Assembly (NCBI RefSeq): GCF_015712065.1
Contig: NZ_JACFYZ010000011.1
Location: 62,001 to 126,000, forward strand
Direction of reading: 5' to 3'
Source: Ectopseudomonas chengduensis
Lineage (GTDB): Bacteria; Pseudomonadota; Gammaproteobacteria; Pseudomonadales; Pseudomonadaceae
Length of the DNA stretch: 64,000 bases
This document shows, one piece after another, positions 51,900-61,833 of this stretch; the stretch's first letter is position 1, and the number at the start of each line of letters is the position of its first letter. The position numbers were made by a program, and so were the translations under genes. The notes beneath the pieces were generated by a model. The model had not been told where the DNA came from, did no database searches, and saw nothing but the letters and a program-made list of their open reading frames with translations.

Positions 51900-53705
51900 T
51901 CAGACGATGTCCCAACGCAGCATCATGGCGTGGTCTTCGTGGATCAGGTTGTGGCAGTGCATCACGTACTTGCCCTTGTAGTCGCGAAAACGCATCAGCA
52001 CGCGAAGGACAGTACGATCAGAGATATTGAATACGTCCTTGCGCCCCTTCTCATGCGCAGCAATCGCCACATTCTTGCCATTGGTGGTCTTGCTCAGCAG
52101 GCGGCCCTCCTCGAAATGGATATGAACGGGGTGATCCCAGCCGTCATCGACGCTGTACAGCTCCCAGATCTCCATGGCCCCCATGGGCACCAGGGCGCGC
52201 GGAGCATTGAGATTGATGAACTGACCGTTGATCGCCCACATGTTCTGTCGGCGCTCGAAGAGGAACTTGCGCACCGGCAGCGCCGCCAGTTGGGCGGTCG
52301 TCGGCAGCGGCGGCAGCGGCCGCAGATTGGCCGGCACCTGGCTCAGGTCCTGCTCCGGCGGCTCGCGGTCGACCACTATCTTCAACACCCACTCGCCGGG
52401 AGCCACCACCTGATAAGGCCGGCGGGTATCTTCCGGGCGATGGGTCAGGCGGTTGGCCAGGTACAACTCGGTGCCCACCGGGTAACGCGAAAAATCCACC
52501 ACGATATCGGCCCGCTCGGCCACACCCAGGCGTACGTTGGTCTGATTGAGCAGCGGTTTCTCCAGCAGGTTGCCGTCGTTGGCAATGTAGGTGAAGGGCT
52601 GGATCACGTTGTTCGACCGCACCAGATAGAACTGGTAGAAGCGGCTCGGCCCACCGTTGAGCAGACGCAAGCGGTACTTGCGCCGAGCCACCCGCAGCAC
52701 CGGCTGAATCTTGCCGTTGACTACGGTCTTGTCGCCGAGGATGCCCTCGGGACTGACCTGGTCGTAGTAGAGGATGCCGTTGGGGTCGAAACGCCGGTCG
52801 CAGAAGCTCAGCGGGTAATCGTAGGGGTGACTGGGCAGGCGTAGGGCCGCCGGGTTGGGGTCCTTCTCATTGCCCGAGTCGAGATGATCGAACAGCAGGA
52901 AGAAACCCATCAGCCCGCGGACGATGTTGGGCGCGGTGAAGTCCAGGGTGTGGTCATGGTAGAACAAGGTGCCAAGTGCTTCGCGGTAGTCGCCGATGCC
53001 GTTCTGCAGCTCGTCGTAGCCAGCGTAGATGTTGGAGTAAAGGTGGTCCTTGAAACCGCCTGGCGCTGTCAGGCTGGGCCCGGCCTTGGTGGGGCTGTAG
53101 TAGTCGCCGGGAAAGCCGTCACTCTCCGACCCGATGTGAGCGTTGTGCAGGTGGGTACTGATCTCTGGCGTACCAAAACCAGTGTGGTTGGCCGGCAGAT
53201 CATTATAGATGCGGCAGATCATCGGATGGCCGTAGTGCGAGTGCACCACCGGACTGAGCACGGACAGATCCGGATAGGCGGCCTGGAAGGTCCATACCGG
53301 TTGTGGCGGATAGGCTGGGTTGAACACCCAACCCTCGCGCTGCGCCGCATGCAACTCGTAGTGCTCAGCCTGTGGGCCGAACTCGGCCCAGCGCTGATGC
53401 GCCGGCCGCCCGGCCTCGCCGGCGGCGATGTTGGCCAGTTCGGTAGGCGGCGGATTGAGCGTGCTGCCGTAAAGCAGCGCCGGCTCATTGGGCAGAAATT
53501 CCTGCCAGGCAATGGTCGGCGGGCTAGGCGGTACGACTGCTTCGCTGCGACTGGGCGCCAGGATCAGCGGCGCCGCGGCCAGCGCCGCACTACCTTGCAG
53601 AAAACTGCGCCGTGATAGCTGCCCAGGCGGCGCCAGCTCTCCATCAGCGGGGCACACAGTGCTCTGTGCCTCGGTCGGACCCGAACTGGGTGATATAGGT
53701 TTCAT
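51900..53705 (-). CDS. Tat-exported multicopper oxidase (CotA/bilirubin-oxidase-like)
   Basis: A 601-residue enzyme. The Tat signal is SRRSFLQGSAALAAAPLI (about residues 32-50). All four copper-binding histidine segments are present: STHLHNAHIGSE, FYHDHTLDFT, WDHPVHIHFEEG and MHCHNLIHEDHAMM. It oxidises organic substrates or metal ions (Cu(I), Mn(II)) with O2 reduced to water; the true substrate is unknown. ATG 53705 gives the Tat motif at the correct distance. Forms an operon with the SCO gene. Confidence 0.9.
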   Translation of the reverse strand: MKPISPSSGPTEAQSTVCPADGELAPPGQLSRRSFLQGSAALAAAPLILAPSRSEAVVPPSPPTIAWQEFLPNEPALLYGSTLNPPPTELANIAAGEAGRPAHQRWAEFGPQAEHYELHAAQREGWVFNPAYPPQPVWTFQAAYPDLSVLSPVVHSHYGHPMICRIYNDLPANHTGFGTPEISTHLHNAHIGSESDGFPGDYYSPTKAGPSLTAPGGFKDHLYSNIYAGYDELQNGIGDYREALGTLFYHDHTLDFTAPNIVRGLMGFFLLFDHLDSGNEKDPNPAALRLPSHPYDYPLSFCDRRFDPNGILYYDQVSPEGILGDKTVVNGKIQPVLRVARRKYRLRLLNGGPSRFYQFYLVRSNNVIQPFTYIANDGNLLEKPLLNQTNVRLGVAERADIVVDFSRYPVGTELYLANRLTHRPEDTRRPYQVVAPGEWVLKIVVDREPPEQDLSQVPANLRPLPPLPTTAQLAALPVRKFLFERRQNMWAINGQFINLNAPRALVPMGAMEIWELYSVDDGWDHPVHIHFEEGRLLSKTTNGKNVAIAAHEKGRKDVFNISDRTVLRVLMRFRDYKGKYVMHCHNLIHEDHAMMLRWDIV

Positions 53706-54265
53706 GCTGCATCTCCCCGACGCCCGCCTGTCGCTCCTGCGTGCACGCTTTGACCCGCACACGGGCGATATACGCACGTCGTCTAAAAAACGGTCGACTC
53801 GACTAAGGCCTCCAGGCCGAGACAACTACCAACGACCAGACAACCCATAGGGCCAGCACGCCAGAGCGAGTCGACTCGGCTCCAGCAAGGTCGGTGCGCG
53901 GGAAATAGGCAGATGAACAATGAAGGCGTGGCAACTGCGCCTCGCTGATACGGGGTGCATGGTCCGGCACAACGGCAAGCTGTCCATGACGTTCTCCCTA
54001 GCAACCTCTACTACCGGTATGCGGAGCCCTCTCCTTCACCACACACCGTCAAATAACAAGCAACCACAGGAATCACTTAAACTCGCCAGCCGCAAATAGT
54101 CAAATACATGTCACTTTATATAAATAGCCTCAATATAATCGATAAATATATGCAGAAAAGCCAATTTATTGACCACCCCATTAATCATCATCCTTGCCTC
54201 GGGTTGCGCAGCGCTGCGCGAACGCCGAAGCTAGGAGGCCTGGATCAACTTGGCGAGGATCGGCC
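53706..54265. other. Intergenic region with an AT-rich stretch
   Basis: The divergent gap between the oxidase and dgt genes. The first 330 nt are of normal GC and hold no convincing gene. From about 54045 to 54190 the sequence is very AT-rich (TTTATATAAATAG, ATAATCGATAAATATATG), quite unlike the rest of the window. It may hold the dgt promoter or be foreign DNA. Confidence 0.6.
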
Positions 54266-55597
54266 TTGGATTGGCACACCCTGCTCACCCGCGAACGTCT
54301 CGGTAAACCTGCGCCCAGTTCGGCAGAGCTGGGGCGCAGTCCCTTCCACAAGGATCATGACCGCATCATTTTCTCCGGAGCCTTTCGCCGCCTGGGACGC
54401 AAGACCCAGGTGCACCCGGTGTCGAGCAACGACCATATCCACACCCGCCTGACCCATTCGCTGGAAGTCAGCTGCGTCGGCCGTTCGCTGGCCATGCGCG
54501 TCGGTGAGATGTTGCGTGACGACCTGCCCCACTGGTGCACGCCGAGCGACCTGGGCATGGTGGTACAGTCCGCCTGCCTGGCCCATGACATCGGCAACCC
54601 GCCGTTCGGCCACTCCGGCGAAGACGCCATTCGCCACTGGTTTCAGCAGGCCGCCGGACGCGGCTGGCTGGATGCGATGAGCGATGCCGAACGCGGCGAT
54701 TTTCTCAATTTCGAAGGTAACGCCCAGGGTTTTCGCGTGCTCACCCAGCTGGAGTACCACCAGTTCGACGGCGGCACACGGCTGACCTACGCCACCCTCG
54801 GCACCTACCTCAAGTACCCCTGGACAGCCCGCCATGCGGACGCACAGGGCTACAAGAAACACAAGTTCGGCTGCTACCAGAGCGAGCTGCCGCTGCTCGA
54901 ACAGATCGCCACCAAGCTAGAACTACCGCAACTGGAAACGCAACGCTGGGCGCGTCACCCGCTGGTCTATCTGATGGAAGCGGCGGACGACATCTGCTAT
55001 GGCCTGATCGACCTGGAAGACGGTGTGGAAATGGAGCTGCTCGACTACACCGAAGTCGAGGCGCTGCTGCTCGATCTGGTAGGCGATGACCTGCCGGAGA
55101 CCTATCGCCAGCTCGGCCCCAAGGACTCGCGCCGGCGCAAACTGGCGATCCTGCGCGGCAAGGCCATCGAACACCTGACCAACGCGGCTGCCAGCGCCTT
55201 CGTCGAACAACAGCAGGCCCTGCTGGGCGGCGGCCTGCAGGGCGATCTGGTCGAACACATGCATGGCGCCGCCAAGCACTGTGTGCAGAGCGCGAAATCA
55301 CTGGCGCGCGAGAAGATCTTCCACGACAAGCGCAAGACGCTGCATGAGATCGGCGCTTATACCACGCTGGAAATCCTCCTCAACGCCTTCTGCGGTGCGG
55401 CGCTGGAGCTGCACAGTGGTCGCGCGCTGTCGTTCAAGCACCGGCGTATTCTCGATCTGCTCAGCTACTACGCGCCTGAACCGGGTTGGCCCCTGTATCG
55501 CTCGTTCATGCGGGTAATCGACTTCATCGCTGGCATGACGGACAGCTACGCTACGGAAATGGCGAGGGAGATGACGGGTCGTTCGAGCCCGATCTGA
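54266..55597 (+). CDS. dgt: Deoxyguanosinetriphosphate triphosphohydrolase-like protein (Dgt)
   Basis: A 443-residue HD-domain enzyme that splits dNTPs into deoxynucleoside and triphosphate. HD motifs: IHTRLTHSLEVS and ACLAHDIGNPPFGHSGE; a further ADDICYGLIDLEDG. The start is TTG at 54266 (LDWHTLLTRERLG) with GAGG 7 nt upstream; the P. aeruginosa protein begins in the same way. An ATG at 54194 is in frame, but the intervening residues are not family-like. Confidence 0.9.
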   Translation: MDWHTLLTRERLGKPAPSSAELGRSPFHKDHDRIIFSGAFRRLGRKTQVHPVSSNDHIHTRLTHSLEVSCVGRSLAMRVGEMLRDDLPHWCTPSDLGMVVQSACLAHDIGNPPFGHSGEDAIRHWFQQAAGRGWLDAMSDAERGDFLNFEGNAQGFRVLTQLEYHQFDGGTRLTYATLGTYLKYPWTARHADAQGYKKHKFGCYQSELPLLEQIATKLELPQLETQRWARHPLVYLMEAADDICYGLIDLEDGVEMELLDYTEVEALLLDLVGDDLPETYRQLGPKDSRRRKLAILRGKAIEHLTNAAASAFVEQQQALLGGGLQGDLVEHMHGAAKHCVQSAKSLAREKIFHDKRKTLHEIGAYTTLEILLNAFCGAALELHSGRALSFKHRRILDLLSYYAPEPGWPLYRSFMRVIDFIAGMTDSYATEMAREMTGRSSPI

Positions 55598-55609
55598 CGA
55601 AAAGAGCGC

Positions 55610-56674
55610 ATGAAGAACCTGATTCGCAGCAGTTTCACCTGGCATGCCGGCCCACCGGCCTGGGGCCCGGCCGTGGTCGCCGGGCTGGGCTGTGCCTTGC
55701 CGCTGGTGCTGGGCCTGTTCACCGCTCACAGTGGTTTTCTCTGGGCCTCGGCTGGCGCCTTTCAGGCCGCACAGGCGAACCCGCTGCACCGCTTCGGCAT
55801 GTTGCGCATGCTGCTGCTAACCGGCCTCGGTGCCTGCAGCGCCGGCCTGGGTTTCTGGGCCGCCAGCCACCCGCTGATCAGCCTCGGCATTTTCGCCGCT
55901 TTCGGCCTGCTGCTGGCCTGGCTGCAGCGCTTCGGCAGCGAAGCCGGCAAACTGGGCATCGGTCTGTGCATCTGCCTGTGCCTCGGCCAGGGACAATTCG
56001 GCATCGGCAACCTGCACAACCCTTATGCAGTGGCCATGCTGTTCATTCTCGGCGGGCTCTGGGTGATGCTGCTGGCCTTCGGTCTGCGTGGCCTGCACGG
56101 CCTGCGCATGTGGCCGTACATGCCGCGCTTCCTGGCCATTCTCAAGGTACTCAAGCGCCACGCGCAGCGCCTGCCTCGTCAGCAATGGCGTCTGCATGCC
56201 CTGGCCTGCATGCTGGCTTTTGCGGCATCAGGGCTGATCGTCAATCTGGCCGGCCTGTCGCGTGGTTACTGGCTGACCCTGACAGTCATCACCACGCTAC
56301 AGCTGGAATTCCAGGGCAGCCTGGTGCGAGCGCTGCAGGCGAGCCTGGCCAGCCTCGCTGCCGCAGGCCTGCTGATCGTCTTCGGTCACAGCCTGCAAAG
56401 CCCCCCGACGATGGTCATGACCTTGCTGGTGCTGGTGATTCTCAGCCGTGCGCTGCAGGCCAATCACTACGGCCTGTTCGTGCTGCAAACCAGCCTGTGC
56501 TTCGTGCTCCTGGCCGAGAGCCTTGCCCAGGACTGGCACCTGGCGGAGGTACGCCTGCTCAATGCGCTGATCGGCGTGGCCTTGAGCCTGACCGTGGCCC
56601 TTCTAGTCCATGGCCTGCGCCTGCAACTGAACAAACCGAGCAAGGCCGCGGACAATTCTCGGCAGCCTTTATAA
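55610..56674 (+). CDS. FUSC-family inner membrane protein
   Basis: A 354-residue protein with ten or so membrane helices in two similar halves, each opening with a conserved helix (GPAVVAGLGCALPLVLGLF and MLAFAASGLIVNLAGLSRGYW). This is the FUSC-like permease fold; members export aromatic acids or other toxic compounds. It lacks the long cytoplasmic domain of full-length AaeB proteins. It starts 12 nt after dgt. Confidence 0.82.
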   Translation: MKNLIRSSFTWHAGPPAWGPAVVAGLGCALPLVLGLFTAHSGFLWASAGAFQAAQANPLHRFGMLRMLLLTGLGACSAGLGFWAASHPLISLGIFAAFGLLLAWLQRFGSEAGKLGIGLCICLCLGQGQFGIGNLHNPYAVAMLFILGGLWVMLLAFGLRGLHGLRMWPYMPRFLAILKVLKRHAQRLPRQQWRLHALACMLAFAASGLIVNLAGLSRGYWLTLTVITTLQLEFQGSLVRALQASLASLAAAGLLIVFGHSLQSPPTMVMTLLVLVILSRALQANHYGLFVLQTSLCFVLLAESLAQDWHLAEVRLLNALIGVALSLTVALLVHGLRLQLNKPSKAADNSRQPL

Positions 56675-56744
56675 CGTTTCGGCAGATTCGCCCACTCTTC
56701 ACTATGCTGTGGAAGCCTGCAGCGCCCGCAAGGAGTGAAGTGCG

Positions 56745-59696
56745 ATGCTCAATACCGCCGTTCCCAGAGAACGCCGTTTCCCCCTGCACGTTCATATCAG
56801 CGTCCTGTTCACGCTTCTGCTGCTTTTCACCGGTGTCGTGCTGGGGCTGTTCAATTACCAGCAAACCAGCCGGCTGATCTTCTCCAGCAGCTCGACACTC
56901 TTCGAGCGCATTCAGCACGACGTACAGAGAGATCTGGACAATACCTACCGTCCCATACGCAACCTGCTCAGCCTGCTGGCCCTGCAACCTGCCACCGAGG
57001 CTGACACGCTCGATGAACGCCTGGAAATGCTACCGCTGTTCGTACAGGCCCTGCGCGACAACCCCAAACTGGCCTCGATCTATCTCGGCTATGAGGATGG
57101 CGACTTCTTCATGGTCAGGCCGCTGCGCAGCGACATGCTCAAGCAGCGCTTCGACGCGCCGGATAAAGCGGCTTATCAGGTCTGGGCCATCGACCGCAGC
57201 AGCGCCGGGACCGACAGCGATTACCTGTTCTATGACGGCTCACTGAACCAGCTCAGCCGCCGGCAGAAACTCAGCGAGCCCTACGATCCCAGGCAGCGCG
57301 ACTGGTTCAAGCGCGCGCGCGGCGATGGCGGACAGATCACCACCGCGCCCTATCTGTTCTTCTCCACCCAGGAAATCGGCACCACATTGGCCAGGCGCAG
57401 CGGCCTGACCACGGTGATCGGCGCCGACCTGACGCTCGACGATCTCTCGGCCACCTTGGCCAGCCACCGCGTCACCCCCAACAGCCAGGTGGTACTCGCC
57501 GACAACGACGGCAATGCCGTGGCCTACCCCGAGAGCAGCCGCCTGCTCAAGGAGGTCGACGGCAAGGTATCGCTGGTCAAGGTTCGCGAGCTCAACCCGG
57601 CCCTGGGTGAATTGCTGTCCGGCCAACTGAACGAACGGGACGAGGGCATCGTCGAACTGGCCAAGCAGCGTTGGGCCATGGCTCACCGGCACATTCAGGA
57701 GGGCGGCCCACAGGGGTTGCATCTGGCCCTGCTGGTGCCCGAGCAAGAGCTGCTGGCAGAGGCTTATCGCATCCGCTGGCAGGGCGCACTGATCACTCTC
57801 ACCACCCTGCTGCTATGCCTGCCGCTGGGCTGGCTGACTTCACGTCTGGTGGTCAAACCGCTGCGCAGCCTGGTGCAGGAGGCGCAGGCCATCCGCCGCT
57901 TCGACTTCGCCCATCCGGCCAGCGGCCGCTCGCCGATTCTCGAGGTCGACCAGCTAGCGGTGTCGATGAGCAGCATGAAGGACACCCTGTCGAGCTTTCT
58001 AGACATCGCTGCCAGCCTCTCGGCGGAAACCCAGTTCGACGCGCTGATCAAGCGCGTGATGGACGCCACCGTCTCCATCAGCGCGGCCCAGGGCGGCCTG
58101 CTTTATCTGCTGGACAACGACAGCGGCCGCCTGGAACCACAGGGGTTGGTGATCGACGGCCAGAGCCGCAGCCTCGCCGACCTGGGCATCCAGGGACTGG
58201 CCCATGACGATCCGACCCTACCCAACTGGCTGCAACGTCCGGCCAGCGGCGGCGACAGTGTCGCCACCTCCATCGGCTTCGATCAGGCGGGTAAATTTCA
58301 AGGGCTGCTGTCGGCCATGGACAGTCCGCGCCTGCACCTGATCGCTGCCGGCCTGCATAACCGTCAGGGCGACACCGTTGGCGTGCTGGTACTGTTGCAA
58401 CGCGATACCGGCGAAGATAACGAAAGCATGCTCAGCCCGGATCGCGTCGCCTTCGTCGACGCCGTCTCTGGCAGCGCAGCCCTGTGCATCGAGAGCCAAC
58501 GCCTGCTGGCCAGGCAGAAGCAGTTGCTCGATGCCTTCATCCAGCTGATCGCCGGCGCCATCGACGCCAAGAGTCCCTACACCGGCGGCCACTGTCAGCG
58601 CGTACCGGAAATCACCCTGATGCTGGCCCGTGCTGCAGCCGAGAGCGACGCCCCCGAATTTCGTGACTACAACCCCAGCGACGAGGAGTGGGAGGCGCTG
58701 CATATCGCCGCCTGGCTGCACGATTGCGGCAAGGTCACCACCCCCGAATACGTGGTGGACAAGGCGACCAAGCTGGAAACCCTGTACGACCGCATCCACG
58801 AAGTACGTATGCGCTTCGAGGTACTCAAGCGCGATGCCTGGGTCGCCTATTGGCGTGGTCGCGCCGAAGGTGCTGAAGAAAGCGCACTGGCGGCTCTGCG
58901 CGACCAGCTGCTGAGCGATCTGGACGACGAATTCACCTTCATCGCGCGCATCAATCTGGGTGGCGAGGCCATGGCCGATGACGACCAGACTCGCCTCAAG
59001 CAGATCGCCGAACGACGCTGGCTACGCACACTGGACAATCGCCTGGGCGTTTCCTGGGAGGAAGCCAAGCGCCTGGAACACTCGGCCCCCAGCAGCCTAC
59101 CGGCGGAGGAGCCGCTGCTCGCTGACCGCCTCGACCATCTGATCGAGCGCACCGAGCAGGAGGTGATCGCGCCAGACAATCGCTGGGGCTTCAAGCTGGA
59201 AGTGCCGCAATACAAATTCAACCGTGGCGAACTGCACAACCTGAGCATCGCCCGCGGCACGCTGACGGCCGAAGAGCGCTACATCATCAACCACCACATC
59301 GTGCAGACCATCCTGATGCTCGACCGCCTGCCCTTCCCCAAGCATCTGCAGAATGTCACTGAGATCGCCGGTGGGCACCACGAGAAGATGGACGGCACGG
59401 GCTATCCCAAACGCCTGACGCGCGAACAGATGAGCCTGCCGGCACGCATGATGGCGATCGCCGATATCTTCGAAGCCCTGACGGCAGTGGATCGCCCCTA
59501 CAAGAAGGGCAAGACGCTGTCGGAGGCACTGAACATCATGGTCGGCATGTGCAAGGGCGCGCACATCGACCCGCAGCTGTTCGCTCTGTTCATTCGCGCA
59601 GGCATCTACCGGCGCTACGCCGAGCGTTTCATGAAGGCCGAACAGATCGATCAGGTGGACGAGCAGATGCTGCTGGAAAAAGCCGGAGCTCTGTAG
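56745..59696 (+). CDS. Cache-HAMP-GAF-HD-GYP membrane receptor with large insert in the HD-GYP domain
   Basis: A 983-residue protein. Membrane helices at about 20-40 and 345-365 bracket a double-Cache sensor; HAMP follows, then GAF (about 430-590). The HD-GYP domain starts near 600: TGGHCQRVPEIT, LHDCGK (659-662) and HHEKMDGTGYP (about 877-888), with later AIADIFEALTAVDRPY. About 225 residues separate HD from GYP, against roughly 60 in standard proteins, so there is an insertion of about 160 residues. It probably hydrolyses c-di-GMP in response to an external ligand. Confidence 0.88.
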   Translation: MLNTAVPRERRFPLHVHISVLFTLLLLFTGVVLGLFNYQQTSRLIFSSSSTLFERIQHDVQRDLDNTYRPIRNLLSLLALQPATEADTLDERLEMLPLFVQALRDNPKLASIYLGYEDGDFFMVRPLRSDMLKQRFDAPDKAAYQVWAIDRSSAGTDSDYLFYDGSLNQLSRRQKLSEPYDPRQRDWFKRARGDGGQITTAPYLFFSTQEIGTTLARRSGLTTVIGADLTLDDLSATLASHRVTPNSQVVLADNDGNAVAYPESSRLLKEVDGKVSLVKVRELNPALGELLSGQLNERDEGIVELAKQRWAMAHRHIQEGGPQGLHLALLVPEQELLAEAYRIRWQGALITLTTLLLCLPLGWLTSRLVVKPLRSLVQEAQAIRRFDFAHPASGRSPILEVDQLAVSMSSMKDTLSSFLDIAASLSAETQFDALIKRVMDATVSISAAQGGLLYLLDNDSGRLEPQGLVIDGQSRSLADLGIQGLAHDDPTLPNWLQRPASGGDSVATSIGFDQAGKFQGLLSAMDSPRLHLIAAGLHNRQGDTVGVLVLLQRDTGEDNESMLSPDRVAFVDAVSGSAALCIESQRLLARQKQLLDAFIQLIAGAIDAKSPYTGGHCQRVPEITLMLARAAAESDAPEFRDYNPSDEEWEALHIAAWLHDCGKVTTPEYVVDKATKLETLYDRIHEVRMRFEVLKRDAWVAYWRGRAEGAEESALAALRDQLLSDLDDEFTFIARINLGGEAMADDDQTRLKQIAERRWLRTLDNRLGVSWEEAKRLEHSAPSSLPAEEPLLADRLDHLIERTEQEVIAPDNRWGFKLEVPQYKFNRGELHNLSIARGTLTAEERYIINHHIVQTILMLDRLPFPKHLQNVTEIAGGHHEKMDGTGYPKRLTREQMSLPARMMAIADIFEALTAVDRPYKKGKTLSEALNIMVGMCKGAHIDPQLFALFIRAGIYRRYAERFMKAEQIDQVDEQMLLEKAGAL

Positions 59697-59761
59697 GGGG
59701 CGCTCCGCGCACCGAGCTTCGGCATCAGGTCAAACGCTGGGTGCGCGCGGCGCACCCTACC
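59697..59761. repeat. Short REP-like repeat, family E
   Basis: TAGGGGGCGCTCCGCGCACC to GGTGCGCGCGGCGCACCCTAC between the HD-GYP and yggL genes. Related units are at 20130-20155 and 46108-46194. Confidence 0.5.
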
Positions 59762-59799
59762 TGATGACTGGCGCCAGAGAACCCGGCGCCGAGTAGCGA

Positions 59800-60141
59800 T
59801 CAAGCCTGGTTGATCGGGTTTTCCGGGTACCAGACGTCCTGCAACGGACTGAGTTCGAACTTCTCCAGTTCGTCACGGCCTTTCAGCCAGGCCTCGACGG
59901 CAGCACGCTGCTCCTCGTTGACCGAGCCACGCTTGGCCAGGCAGACCAGACCGAAGTCTTCGCCACCTACGTAATCCAGACCATTGCCGGCGATGGCCTG
60001 ATCGAGGAATTGATCGACGAAATCGTCGAGGGTCTGGTCGCTCAAGTCGGCCTTGAAGTTCAGGGTCAGCTCGAAGCCCAGCTCCTGGAATTCATCGACG
60101 CAGAGCTTCTTGCGCAGACGGCGGGAACGGTTGGTCGCCAT
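59800..60141 (-). CDS. yggL: YggL-family ribosome-associated protein
   Basis: A 113-residue protein with the DUF469 signature NRSRRLRKKLCVDEFQELGFELT. The rest is acidic (DLSDQTLDDFVDQFLDQAI). YggL is thought to bind the 50S subunit. ATG 60141 preferred over an upstream start at 60174. Convergent with the HD-GYP gene. Confidence 0.88.
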   Translation of the reverse strand: MATNRSRRLRKKLCVDEFQELGFELTLNFKADLSDQTLDDFVDQFLDQAIAGNGLDYVGGEDFGLVCLAKRGSVNEEQRAAVEAWLKGRDELEKFELSPLQDVWYPENPINQA

Positions 60142-60389
60142 GAAACAATCCTCAAAGGTAATAACGCGCGGCACTCTAGCAGTTTCGCCGCCAGAGCGCC
60201 CGTTTTGTATCGTCCTGCCGGCCCTTCGAACATGTTGAACGCCCGCTGTTTGCAGTGACTGTTTTTAACCCGGCGGGGCCGACTGCGAGCAGAATCTTGC
60301 GGCATAATGCCGGCAACTTTTCCCCGAGTCGGACTGTCGTTTGTCTGTCTCCCACGTCACTCCCGCCTGACTGCGGAAGGTTCTTGTCG

Positions 60390-61826
60390 ATGATTCAGCG
60401 GTTTCGTCAACTGGCGCTGAGCGCCCTGCTTCTCCCCCTCGCCCTGTCCTGCCACGCTGCCAGCGCCGCACTCCCTGCCAAGGTCGAGCAGGCGCTGAAG
60501 GCCAACAAGATTTCCAACAACTCGCTGTCGGTGATGACCGTGCCTCTGGGCGGGCAGGCTGGCGGCCTGCAGTTCAATGCCGATATCTCGGTCAACCCGG
60601 CCTCCACCATGAAGCTGGTGACCACCTACGCCGCCCTGGAATTGCTGGGGCCCAACCATCAATGGAAGACCGAGTTCTATGCCGATGGTCCACTGAACGA
60701 TGGCGTGCTGCATGGCAACCTCTACCTCAAGGGTGGCGGCGACCCGAAACTGAACATGGAGAAACTCTGGCTGCTGCTGCGCGATCTGCGCATCAACGGC
60801 GTGCGCCAGGTTCAAGGCGATCTGGTGCTCGATCGCAGCTTCTTCGTTGCCCCGCAGTTACCAGCGTTCAATGATGACGGCGGCGACGCCAACAAACCCT
60901 TCCTGGTCAAACCCGACTCCCTGCTGGTCAACCTCAAGGCGCAGCGTTTCATCACGCGCGCCGAAGGCGGCAAGGTGCATATCGCCATGGACCCGCCAAT
61001 CGCCACTGTCCGTATCGACAATCAGGTTCGCGTGCTCAAGGCTGCAACCTGTCCGGCCTGGCCCGATATCCGCTATAACGCGGTGGAGCAGTACGACGGC
61101 ACGACCCTGATCGTCAGCGGCCAACTGGCTGAAGGCTGCAGTGCGCAGACCTACCTGTCGCTGCTCGACCATCCCAGCTACGCCGCCGGCGCGGTACGCG
61201 GTATCTGGCAGGAACTGGGCGGCAAGATTCTTGGCAAGGACCGTCTGGGCCCTGTTCCGGAAAAAGCCCGCATGCTGGTGCGCGCCTTCTCCCCGGATGT
61301 GGTGGAGATCGTTCGCGACATCAACAAGTACAGCAACAACACCATGGCTCGGCAGCTGTTTCTCAGCATCGGCGCGCAGTTCCGTACGGAAGCCGACAAG
61401 GATGACGCCATGGCCGCGCAGCGCGTCATTCGCAGCTGGCTGGCCCGCAAAGGCATCACGGCGCCGCATCTGGTGATGGAGAATGGCTCCGGCCTGTCGC
61501 GCGCCGAACGCATCAGCGCACGGGAAATGGCGCTGATCCTCCAGGCGGCCTGGCGCAGCCCTTACGCTGCCGAGTTCCGCAGCTCGATGCCACTGGTGGC
61601 AATGGACGGCACCATGCGCCGACGCCTGCAGCGCACGCCGCTGGTGGGTGAGGCACACATCAAGACCGGCACCCTGAACAATGTGCGCGCCATTGCCGGC
61701 TACAGCCGCGACAGCAACGGCCAGGACTGGGCCGTGGTGGCCATCCTCAACGACCCGAAGCCCTGGGGCGCCACCTCGATCCTCGATCAGGTGCTGCTGG
61801 AAACCTACAAACAACCCAAACGCTGA
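60390..61826 (+). CDS. dacB: D-alanyl-D-alanine carboxypeptidase/endopeptidase PBP4
   Basis: A 478-residue periplasmic penicillin-binding protein: signal peptide ending LSCHAASA, SxxK in PASTMKLVTTY (catalytic serine near residue 72), SxN in NKYSNNTMARQ and KTG in HIKTGTLNN. It trims pentapeptides and cuts cross-links in peptidoglycan. Start ATG 60390 follows GGAAGG. Confidence 0.93.
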   Translation: MIQRFRQLALSALLLPLALSCHAASAALPAKVEQALKANKISNNSLSVMTVPLGGQAGGLQFNADISVNPASTMKLVTTYAALELLGPNHQWKTEFYADGPLNDGVLHGNLYLKGGGDPKLNMEKLWLLLRDLRINGVRQVQGDLVLDRSFFVAPQLPAFNDDGGDANKPFLVKPDSLLVNLKAQRFITRAEGGKVHIAMDPPIATVRIDNQVRVLKAATCPAWPDIRYNAVEQYDGTTLIVSGQLAEGCSAQTYLSLLDHPSYAAGAVRGIWQELGGKILGKDRLGPVPEKARMLVRAFSPDVVEIVRDINKYSNNTMARQLFLSIGAQFRTEADKDDAMAAQRVIRSWLARKGITAPHLVMENGSGLSRAERISAREMALILQAAWRSPYAAEFRSSMPLVAMDGTMRRRLQRTPLVGEAHIKTGTLNNVRAIAGYSRDSNGQDWAVVAILNDPKPWGATSILDQVLLETYKQPKR

Positions 61827-61833
61827 CCACGCT

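Noticed and set aside
53783..54004. Minus-strand small ORFs (53-73 aa) upstream of the multicopper oxidase
   Set aside because: Two overlapping frames of similar quality, no ribosome binding site, Cys/Trp-rich composition typical of chance frames in GC-rich DNA.
54108..54265. ORF starting MSLYINSLNIIDKYMQK in the AT-rich island
   Set aside because: The frame passes into the dgt coding sequence out of frame and has no ribosome binding site; the island looks non-coding.
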